A DNA stretch of 64,000 bases. Origin: Candidatus Viadribacter manganicus (lineage in GTDB: Bacteria > Pseudomonadota > Alphaproteobacteria > Caulobacterales > Aquidulcibacteraceae). The stretch covers positions 3,531,001 through 3,595,000 of the forward strand of contig NZ_CP013244.1 of assembly GCF_001679665.1 (NCBI RefSeq), read 5' to 3'. The translations under genes and the position numbers were made by a program. How positions within the stretch are numbered: position 1 is the stretch's first letter; each line of letters begins with the position of its first letter. The notes below the pieces were generated by a model. The model was not told the origin of the DNA, ran no database searches, and saw only the letters and a list, made by a program, of their open reading frames with translations. Below, in pieces: positions 8,667 through 17,943 of the stretch.

Positions 8667-9893
8667 TCAGCCCGCGTACTTTGGTGCAAATTGTTCTTCG
8701 GTGACGGCGCCAACCGAGGCTTCGAGATCGGCGAGATACTCGTGCGCGACTTCGTTGTGTTTCGGTGAAAGCATCAAGTGCAGCGCGCGCGGATCGACCA
8801 ACGCCGCTGTAAACCAGCCGCGCTTGTGCATCTGAGCGTAAATGCGCAGGGCGTCGATCTCGGGGTGTGCAAATGAGACGATGCCAAGCTGAGGTTTGCC
8901 CAGAACACTGAAGCCAAGCTTGCGGACGCCCGCTTCGATCTTCTCGCGCGCTTGCGTGACCTCGCCCTGTTTGCGCTTGTAGCCTTCGACGCCCAAGAAG
9001 TTCATCACGGCCCAGGCGGCCGCGATGGCGCCGCCCGGCCGGGTGCCGGCGAGTGTCGGCGTAATCATCCGCCCGAGCGGCCAGGGGCCAGCATCGAATT
9101 GCATGAAGTCCTTCAAGGCTTCGCTGCGGAAGAACACCGTTGAAGCGCCCTTCGAGGCATATCCATATTTGTGCAGATCGCCGGAGATCGACCAGACGCC
9201 CGGGACTGAGAAGTCGAACGCTGGCAGATCGACGCCGTTCATGCGCACGAACGGCGCGATGTAGGCGCCGACGCAGGCGTCGACGTGTAGCCACACGCGC
9301 TTGCGTTCGGCGAGTTCACCCAGCGCCTCGATGGGATCGATCAGTCCGTAAGGAAAGCACGGCGCCGAACCCACGATCATCAATGTGTTGGCGTCGATTG
9401 CGGATTCCATTGCTGCAACGTCGGCGAGATAGTCCTTGGTCGGGATGCGCCGCATCTCGATGTCCATGGTCATGCACGCTTTGTCGAAGGCAGGATGCGC
9501 CGATGCTGGCGCGACGATGTTGAGGGCGCCGGTGAGGCCACGTTTGGCGCGCGCGTGATCTCGAGCGGTCTTTACCGCGAGGAAAATAGAATCTGTGCCG
9601 CCGCTCGACATCGCGCCTGCCGCGCCGGGTGGCGCATTCAGCAGGGAAATGCCTGCTGCGACGACTTCACGCTCCATTTGCGCAAGGCTTGGAAACGCGG
9701 CGGGGCCAAGGCCGTTCTCCTCGCAGAACATGGCGTAGGCTTCTTTCTTGACGCGTGCGACGTCCTCGCCTGCGTTAAAAATGTACATGCCCGTGCGGCC
9801 ATCGCGCCATTTGACGTCGCCCTTGGCGAGTTCGCGCATGCGCGGTTCAAGCTCGCTCCACGGCGCGCCGCGTTCTGGAAGGGCTGACGACAT
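8667..9893 (-). CDS. PLP-dependent lyase/decarboxylase resembling sphingosine-1-phosphate lyase
   Basis: A 408-residue fold-type I PLP enzyme. The start at 9893 is chosen because GGAGG lies six bases upstream; an upstream extension of over 100 residues looks non-coding. Key parts: SSGGTDSI at 97-104 (phosphate/PLP contacts), ASAHPAFDKA at 130-139 with the stacking His133, LHVDACVGA with Asp205, and ISGDLHKYGYASKGAS with the Schiff-base Lys242. The DLHKYGYASKG block is close to the THKYGYAPKG of sphingosine-1-phosphate lyases rather than to glutamate or aromatic amino acid decarboxylases. Caulobacterales can make sphingolipids, so long-chain-base phosphate breakdown is a reasonable inferred role. 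It heads a two-gene minus-strand unit with the HCCA-isomerase-like gene. Confidence 0.78.
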   Translation of the reverse strand: MSSALPERGAPWSELEPRMRELAKGDVKWRDGRTGMYIFNAGEDVARVKKEAYAMFCEENGLGPAAFPSLAQMEREVVAAGISLLNAPPGAAGAMSSGGTDSIFLAVKTARDHARAKRGLTGALNIVAPASAHPAFDKACMTMDIEMRRIPTKDYLADVAAMESAIDANTLMIVGSAPCFPYGLIDPIEALGELAERKRVWLHVDACVGAYIAPFVRMNGVDLPAFDFSVPGVWSISGDLHKYGYASKGASTVFFRSEALKDFMQFDAGPWPLGRMITPTLAGTRPGGAIAAAWAVMNFLGVEGYKRKQGEVTQAREKIEAGVRKLGFSVLGKPQLGIVSFAHPEIDALRIYAQMHKRGWFTAALVDPRALHLMLSPKHNEVAHEYLADLEASVGAVTEEQFAPKYAG

Positions 9894-10024
9894 CCGGTTC
9901 CTCCGTTTGGGCGCAAAAAGCACGCCCTGACCCCGCAGACAACCGGCGCGCGACGGCGCTTCGGACTTCACTCGGCGGCAATCTTCCGTAATGTGCGCTC
10001 TGGGGACGTGAGCGGGAGATGGCG

Positions 10025-11068
10025 ATGGCCAAGCGGAATTGGGCGGCGGCGCTTTTAGGAGCGGCCACTTTGAGTTTGGCCGCGCCTGCTGCAGCGCAAA
10101 CGCGGTTGTTCTCGGAAGACTCAGAGCTCCCCATCGTGATCGAAGGCCCCATTGGCGATCTCGTGCGCCGAGCTGTGCGCAATACCGATCCTGCGCCCGC
10201 TGTTTTGATCGTCGGCGATCAGCGCTTCGAGATGGAGCTTTCACCGCGCGGGTTCTCTCGCCGTACGCTCGGCATCTGCCAGTTTCCGCCGCTGCGGATC
10301 GACCTCGCTGGCGAGCGCCAAGGCACCATCATGCAGGGCCAGAACAAGCTAAAACTGGTGACGCGTTGCCGCTCAGGGGCCTCGTACGAGCAGTACATCG
10401 TGCTCGAATACCTCACTTATCGCATGTTCAACGAGATCACGCCGCTCAGCTATCGCGTGCGGCCGGTGCGCACCACGTATCGCGACACTGCCGGCCGCCG
10501 CCGCGAGGAAACTCAGTTCAACTTCGTCATCGAGGATGTTGGCGATTTGGCGCGCCGCAATCGACGCGTGGCGCTGGACGTTCAATCGCGCGAAGTGGCG
10601 TCCAGCCAGCTCGACCCGCAACAGGCGGCGATTGTCGGCATGTTTCAGTTCATGATCGGCAATTTGGATTGGGACATGGTCGAAGGCGCCGCCGGCGAAG
10701 AGTGTTGCCATAATGGCAAACTGCTCGCTGCGAACGAGACCAGCCGTGAGAATGTCGTGCCGGTGCCGTACGACTTTGACTATTCGGGGTTTGTCAGCAC
10801 CTCCTATTCCACGCCCCCGCAGGGAATGCCGGTGCCTAATGTGCGTCAGCGTTACTATCGCGGCTACTGCCGTTACAACGACCAAGCTCAAGCCGCCGCA
10901 GAACTTTTCCGCTCCCGGCGGGATCGCCTCTATGCACTGATTGATGGCGAGAGCCGTTTGTCAGCCTCGCGGCGTGCAACGGCGCGCGCATACATCGAAG
11001 GCTTCTTCCAGATTATCGACAATCCGCAACGCTATCAGCGCCAGATCGTCGACAATTGCCGCCGCTAG
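10025..11068 (+). CDS. Exported protein with CotH-like (Fam20C/HipA-type) protein kinase motifs
   Basis: A 347-residue protein with a signal peptide ending about AAPAAA-Q. The ATG at 10025 is preferred to 10019 because GGGAG then sits six bases upstream. I do not recognise a named family, but the order of motifs resembles CotH spore-coat kinases: LRIDLAGE then KLKLVTRC (N-lobe strands with Lys), a helix with YEQYIVLEYLTYRMFNEI like the CotH LxxKLAYDLFRE helix, a strand YRVRPVRTTY, then IGNLDWDM at about 211-218 (catalytic-loop position) and VPVPYDFDYSG at 246-256 (metal DFG-like position). Six cysteines, including CC before HNGKLL, suit disulfides outside the cytoplasm. Its stop interlocks with that of an exported phosphatase. 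Kinase activity is an inference; a pseudokinase is possible. Confidence 0.6.
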   Translation: MAKRNWAAALLGAATLSLAAPAAAQTRLFSEDSELPIVIEGPIGDLVRRAVRNTDPAPAVLIVGDQRFEMELSPRGFSRRTLGICQFPPLRIDLAGERQGTIMQGQNKLKLVTRCRSGASYEQYIVLEYLTYRMFNEITPLSYRVRPVRTTYRDTAGRRREETQFNFVIEDVGDLARRNRRVALDVQSREVASSQLDPQQAAIVGMFQFMIGNLDWDMVEGAAGEECCHNGKLLAANETSRENVVPVPYDFDYSGFVSTSYSTPPQGMPVPNVRQRYYRGYCRYNDQAQAAAELFRSRRDRLYALIDGESRLSASRRATARAYIEGFFQIIDNPQRYQRQIVDNCRR

Positions 11069-12210
11069 TTCGCCGCAGCGGCGTTCGCGGCGCATTGGGT
11101 CTGCTCTAGCTGCGCCACTGGGCCGGTTCCATTGTCCAGCGCCACGATCTGGCGAAGATAGGCGCAGGTTTCTTGCGGCGTTGACGCAATCACTGGAATA
11201 CGTTGGCCGCGGTGGATCGTGACCCATGCGCCGTTTTCCATGATGAGAAACGCGTGCGGGTCCGAATGGCCGCGCGGTACGGCGATGTCAGCGATCAGAA
11301 CGCGCCCATTGAAGCGCGGCAGCACCGTCGACGTCACTTTGGTGTGCCCGACGATGACGCGCGCAACACCCTGCGCGCGGAGCACGTTGTCGAGGTTTGC
11401 CGCTTCAGTGGCCTCTGCATTTTGAGAGAGGCCGCGGTACCAGAGCGGCCCTTGCTGGTTATCGACGATGTCCGGATAAGTTTCGAGCGGGCGATCGCGC
11501 AGCGCCGCGCTCACGGCTTGGTTCATTCCGGCGCGGGGCGCAGCGGCAAATGAGGGCCCAAGGCCGGCGTGTAAGAACAGCGTATCGTTGATACGGATGA
11601 CTGCGTTGTGTTGCGCAATCCATCGTCCGTAGCGCCCGTTAGGACCCCACGCTTCACGGTGCTCGACCCAGCCAAGCGGGTGCTCTTGGTTCCATTGTTG
11701 GCGATAGACTGAATCAAAGACTGGCGCCCCGGTGGCGGGTGGTGAGCGGCGCAGGGCGCGTGTGTAGCGCTGATAGTATTGGTTGCGGACCCGCTCGGAG
11801 CGCGATGTCGCGAACGCCGCGAATTCGCCCGGATGCGTGTAACGCAAATCCCCTTCGATGTTCATGGCTTCGTGATTGCCGATGAGTGCGTGGACGTGTC
11901 CGCCGGCGCGCTGCGCTTGCGGTTCGAGGCGCATCAGCAGATCCATGATCATGCGGCTGTTCGGTCCGCGATCGGGAATGTCACCGAGTTGAACGAGGTG
12001 GGTCTGCCCGCCGGTCCAGTTGTTCTGCGCGTCGATCAGGCCCGCGGTGCGGAGCATGTCGGTGAACTTCTCGTAGTCGCCTTCGAGATCGGCAATGGTG
12101 ACGATGCGAGCAACGCCATCCCATTGTTCGCGCGCCTGCGCGAACGCGGGCGCCGCCCCGGCAAAAACGAGCGTCATGAGGACAGCGAGGGTGCGAAGCA
12201 GTTTCATCAT
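11065..12210 (-). CDS. Exported PPP-type calcineurin-like phosphatase (Shewanella-like phosphatase group)
   Basis: A 381-residue metallophosphatase. The start at 12210 places a signal peptide (MMKLLRTLAVLMTLVFAGAAPAFAQA) at the very N-terminus; a 12-residue longer form is possible and no strong ribosome site separates them. PPP motifs appear in order: IADLEGDYEKF (41-45), LGDIPDRG (75-82), IGNHEAMN (110-117), FLHAGLG and VGHTKV with the late His residues. The first motif is D-L-E-G where the family normally has D-x-H-G, so the metal-ligand His is Glu. The domain resembles bacterial Shewanella-like Ser/Thr or Tyr phosphatases. Export plus the facing kinase-like gene suggests action on phosphoproteins outside the cytoplasm; other phosphoesters are possible. 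Confidence 0.82.
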   Translation of the reverse strand: MMKLLRTLAVLMTLVFAGAAPAFAQAREQWDGVARIVTIADLEGDYEKFTDMLRTAGLIDAQNNWTGGQTHLVQLGDIPDRGPNSRMIMDLLMRLEPQAQRAGGHVHALIGNHEAMNIEGDLRYTHPGEFAAFATSRSERVRNQYYQRYTRALRRSPPATGAPVFDSVYRQQWNQEHPLGWVEHREAWGPNGRYGRWIAQHNAVIRINDTLFLHAGLGPSFAAAPRAGMNQAVSAALRDRPLETYPDIVDNQQGPLWYRGLSQNAEATEAANLDNVLRAQGVARVIVGHTKVTSTVLPRFNGRVLIADIAVPRGHSDPHAFLIMENGAWVTIHRGQRIPVIASTPQETCAYLRQIVALDNGTGPVAQLEQTQCAANAAAAN

Positions 12211-12328
12211 GCCGGCCAAGATAGCGCCAAAGCGGCGCTTGACCATGGCGGCAAAGCGGCCACCGCGTGGTGGAAAAACGATTGCCGCGAAGCCATGTCG
12301 CGCTGCGCGTGCAGGCGCGAATGCCTAG

Positions 12329-14454
<2,126 letters not shown>

Positions 14455-14534
14455 TCACCGCGCTTGCGCCGCAAAGCGCTTGAGCGCGCTCCCCTCAAGC
14501 GCCTAAGCTTCCAAATTATTTGGGGACTTCATCC

Positions 14535-16211
14535 ATGAATTTACGCCACATCTTGTCGGCGGGTGTGATCGCACTGGCCGCTTGCGCGACGTCGGATCAA
14601 TCCGCGGCGCCAACTACCGACATCGCCGCTTTTAGACATGCGCCGCTTTCCGCTGAAGCGTTGATCGAGCACGTGCGCGTGCTTGGCTCGGATGAATTCG
14701 AAGGTCGCGCGCCCGGTACGAATGGTGAGCGGCTTACGATCGAATACTTGCAGCGCGCTTACGCCGCCGCTGGCCTTCAGCCTGGTGTCGTGCTGGCGAA
14801 CGGCGAACGTTCCTGGGTGCAGGAAACGCCGTTGGTGGCGGCGACACTCACCAACACGCCAACCTTGACGCTGTCCGGGACCGATGGTGAGCGGACGTAT
14901 GCCTATGCGACGCAGTTTTCCGCTTGGACGCGCCGTCTCGATCCCACAGTCGATATCGCCAACGCGCCGCTGGTATTCGTCGGCTACGGCATCCATGCGC
15001 CGGAGCTCGGCTGGAACGACTACGAAGGCGTCGACATGCGCGGCAAGATCGCCGTCATTCTGATCAATGATCCTGATTTCGAAACCGGCGACGATCGCGG
15101 TTTCGGTGGTCGCGCCATGACTTACTATGGCCGCTGGACTTACAAGTTTGAGGAAGCTGGCCGTCAAGGCGCTGCTGGCGCCATCATCATCCACGAAACG
15201 GCGCCTGCGGCGTATCCTTGGGCAGTCATTCAATCGTCCACCGGAAGCGCGCGATGGGACATCGTCCGCGCCGATCGCGGCGCCAGTCGCGCTGGCTTCG
15301 AAGGTTGGATCAACAACGAAGTCGCGATGGAGACTTTCCGCCGTGCTCGTCTGGATTTCAATGAATTGAAGTCGCGCGCTCAGCGCCCCGGCTTCCGCGC
15401 GGTGCGCATGAACCTCACAGGATCATTGCACCTGGAAACGCGCGCCGAAGAGCGCACCACCTACAATGTGGTCGGTGTTCTTCCAGGGACTGAACGCCCG
15501 AATGAAACGATCATCTACACGGCGCACTGGGATCACCTTGGCCATTGCCCGCCGGTGGACGGCGATGACATTTGCAACGGCGCCTTCGACAACGCGACAG
15601 GTACGAGTGCATTGATCGAACTCGCGCGTCGTTTCCATGCACAAGGCCCAACCGATCGAACGGTAGCGTTCATCGCGCTCACGGCCGAGGAGCAGGGCCT
15701 GCTTGGCGCTCTTTACTACATGCAGCACCCGCTGTTCGCGCCGCGCGATACCGTTGCCGCCATCAACATGGACGGCATCAATGCGTTCGGGCGCACCCAC
15801 GAGATCGAGGTGCGTGGGTTTGGCCAAAGTGAGATGGATGACCTGTTGACCACCGCCATCCAAGCGCAGGGCCGCCGCGTGGCGCCGGATTCATCGCCGG
15901 AGGCCGGGTACTATTATCGCTCGGACCACCTGCACTTTGCCCAACTCGGCATCCCGGTGCTTTACACTTCGCGCGGCATCGACATGCTTGATGGTGGCAT
16001 CGAGCGGGGCCGCGCGCTGTCGCAGGCTTACGTCGCCAATGTCTATCACAAGCCCGCAGACGAAGTGACGGACGCTTGGGACATGAGCGGTGGCGCTGAA
16101 GACTTGGAGGCGCTCTATGCTGTTGGTCACCGTCTTGCCGATGGAAACGAATGGCCCCAATGGCGCGCGAATTCCGAATTCCGCGCCGCGCGCGAAGCCT
16201 CGCGTCGCTGA
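14535..16211 (+). CDS. Exported M28-family zinc aminopeptidase, lipoprotein
   Basis: A 558-residue peptidase anchored as a lipoprotein: the ATG at 14535 (GGGGA eight bases upstream) gives a signal with VIALAAC and lipidated Cys17. A protease-associated (PA) insert occupies roughly 130-290, with WNDYEGVDMRGKIAVILIND. The M28 catalytic half shows the two-zinc ligands in order: TAHWDHLG, GAFDNATGTS, TAEEQGLLG (catalytic Glu plus ligand), NMDG and SDHLHFAQLGIP. Such enzymes trim N-terminal residues of peptides in the periplasm or outside. It stands alone, with a strong hairpin after its stop. Confidence 0.9.
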   Translation: MNLRHILSAGVIALAACATSDQSAAPTTDIAAFRHAPLSAEALIEHVRVLGSDEFEGRAPGTNGERLTIEYLQRAYAAAGLQPGVVLANGERSWVQETPLVAATLTNTPTLTLSGTDGERTYAYATQFSAWTRRLDPTVDIANAPLVFVGYGIHAPELGWNDYEGVDMRGKIAVILINDPDFETGDDRGFGGRAMTYYGRWTYKFEEAGRQGAAGAIIIHETAPAAYPWAVIQSSTGSARWDIVRADRGASRAGFEGWINNEVAMETFRRARLDFNELKSRAQRPGFRAVRMNLTGSLHLETRAEERTTYNVVGVLPGTERPNETIIYTAHWDHLGHCPPVDGDDICNGAFDNATGTSALIELARRFHAQGPTDRTVAFIALTAEEQGLLGALYYMQHPLFAPRDTVAAINMDGINAFGRTHEIEVRGFGQSEMDDLLTTAIQAQGRRVAPDSSPEAGYYYRSDHLHFAQLGIPVLYTSRGIDMLDGGIERGRALSQAYVANVYHKPADEVTDAWDMSGGAEDLEALYAVGHRLADGNEWPQWRANSEFRAAREASRR

Positions 16212-16216
16212 GGTGA

Positions 16217-16256
16217 AGCCTTCCCGGCGCGTGAAATCACCCGCGCCGGGGAGGCT
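16217..16256 (+). terminator. Strong hairpin after the M28 peptidase gene, probable terminator
   Basis: A 15-bp stem (16217-16231 with 16242-16256, one G-U pair) and a 10-base loop begin five bases after the peptidase stop codon. No real U-run follows, so it may act with Rho or as an mRNA 3' end stabiliser. Confidence 0.55.
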
Positions 16257-16338
16257 GCGTTCCAGTCACATCGGCTGTGAGCCCAATTCACTTGCGATGC
16301 GTGAGGGGCGCTGACAGAAGCCGCCCAGGGAGACGGCG

Positions 16339-16947
16339 ATGACAATCAAGCTCTATGGCAGTGCGTATAGCGGCAATTGTCTGAAGCCGAAGTGGGTGCT
16401 CGATCGCCTTGGCGTCGCTTACGAATGGATCGAGACGGACAGTTTTGACGGCTCGACACGCAAGCCCGAATTCCTTGCTCTCAATCCAGCGGGTCAGGTG
16501 CCGGTGATTGTGCTTGAGGACGGGCGCCTGCTCGCACAATCGAACGCCATGATGCTGCACTTCGCTGAAGGCAGTAATCTCATTCCGACTGACGCCTATG
16601 ACCGCGCCAAAATGTTCGAATGGTTGTTCTGGGAGCAGTACAGCCACGAGCCGCAAATCGCGGTGCGGATTGCCCGCAAGCACTTCCTCGGCAAGCGCGA
16701 CGACGAGCTAGATCCGTCGCTGCTGGTGAAGGGCAATGCGGCGCTCGCCCGGATGGAGCTTCAGTTGAAACAAACGCCGTTTCTCGTCGGCGGCGCCTTC
16801 ACTTTGGCTGACGTCGCCCTTGTGGCGTACACGCGCAAAGCTCACCTCGGTGGCTTCGAGCTTAAAGATTACCCTGCCGTTAGGAGATGGGTCGCGCGTG
16901 TCGAAGAGCTACTCGGAATTGAATCCGCGCTACCCGCAAACGGTTAA
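16339..16947 (+). CDS. Glutathione S-transferase family protein
   Basis: A 202-residue cytosolic GST. The thioredoxin-like half reads IKLYGSAYSGNCLKPKWVLD, FLALNPAGQVPVIVLEDG with the cis-Pro, and LAQSNAMMLHFAE, the E/S-N-A form of the gamma-glutamyl-binding motif. The helical half has FLVGGAFTLADVALVAYTRKA, the N-capping box of GSTs, and ends at a typical length. AGGGAGA precedes the ATG. It is a single gene between a terminator-like hairpin and a transporter; the role could be detoxification or a biosynthetic glutathione-dependent step. Confidence 0.9.
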   Translation: MTIKLYGSAYSGNCLKPKWVLDRLGVAYEWIETDSFDGSTRKPEFLALNPAGQVPVIVLEDGRLLAQSNAMMLHFAEGSNLIPTDAYDRAKMFEWLFWEQYSHEPQIAVRIARKHFLGKRDDELDPSLLVKGNAALARMELQLKQTPFLVGGAFTLADVALVAYTRKAHLGGFELKDYPAVRRWVARVEELLGIESALPANG

Positions 16948-17022
16948 CGCGGGAACCCGCCGCTCTCTGGCCGCATTGTGATCTGAAGGGTAAGCTGCCG
17001 GTTCGGGCAGTGACGAGGGAGC

Positions 17023-17889
17023 ATGGAACTTACAACGGACCTTTGGCCCGGCCTTGCGACCGTGTTCGGTCTCTTTCTCGCGGTTGGTTTTCTCGCCCAA
17101 TTGGTAGATGGCGCAGTGGGGATGGCGTACGGCGTCATCTCATCAAGCGTGCTGCTTGCTTTCGGCGTGCCCCCCGCCCAGGCGTCGGCGACGATCCATG
17201 CCGCTGAGTGCTTTACGACCGGGGCGTCTGGCGCATCTCACCTTCTGCATCGCAACGTCGATTGGAAGCTGTTCTGGCGCTTGGCGCCGGCGGGCGTTGT
17301 TGGCGGCGTGGCTGGTGCATATTTGCTGACTGGTTTTGACGCCACCTTCATCAAGGCGATCGTTATCGCCTATCTCGGCGTTCTGGGCATTTACATGCTC
17401 TTCCGCGCGATGCGCGAACCCAAGGAAGAGCCGCCGCACCTTAAGCACGTTATTCCTGTTGGCCTCGCGGGCGGTTTTCTCGACGCCAGCGGTGGAGGCG
17501 GCTGGGGCCCGGTGGTGACGTCGACGTTGCTGGGGCGCGGACACACGCCCCGGTACGTGATCGGGAGCGTCAACTCCGCCGAGTTTGTCGTTACGGTTGC
17601 GATCTCATTAACGTTCCTCTGGACGCTGATAACAGGGCGCTTCGAACTTGAAGGCGGTCTTTGGACCGGCGGCGCAGCGCTTGGCGGCCTTATCATTGGC
17701 GGGCTCGTAGCAGCTCCGCTTGCGGGCTATGTCACAAAGATCGCGCCCGCGCGCGTTCTGCTCGCTGCGGCGTCCGTGCTCGTGATTGGACTATCGATCT
17801 GGCAGGGCATTCAGCTTTGGCCGCGCCTGCTCGAATACCCGATTTTCAACGAGATGGTTCAGTCGGCGCGTCTCAGCGTTAACCGTTAG
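17023..17889 (+). CDS. TSUP-family transporter (TauE/SafE, sulfite exporter-like)
   Basis: A 288-residue membrane protein with about eight hydrophobic segments and the internal pseudo-repeat of the TauE/SafE family. The first half has FLAQLVDGAVGMAYGVISS and the second half GLAGGFLDASGGGGWGPVVT, the two matching reentrant GxxxG-rich motifs; SVNSAEFVVT follows. Members move sulfite, sulfoacetate or other organosulfur anions. cysK lies 2.5 kb upstream but is not in the same operon, so a sulfur role is only suggestive. GAGGGAG precedes the ATG. Confidence 0.85.
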   Translation: MELTTDLWPGLATVFGLFLAVGFLAQLVDGAVGMAYGVISSSVLLAFGVPPAQASATIHAAECFTTGASGASHLLHRNVDWKLFWRLAPAGVVGGVAGAYLLTGFDATFIKAIVIAYLGVLGIYMLFRAMREPKEEPPHLKHVIPVGLAGGFLDASGGGGWGPVVTSTLLGRGHTPRYVIGSVNSAEFVVTVAISLTFLWTLITGRFELEGGLWTGGAALGGLIIGGLVAAPLAGYVTKIAPARVLLAAASVLVIGLSIWQGIQLWPRLLEYPIFNEMVQSARLSVNR

Positions 17890-17943
17890 GCGCCAACCGC
17901 GCGTTTACGGGTCCTGAGCGATCCTAAACGCTTCGGAGTCGTC

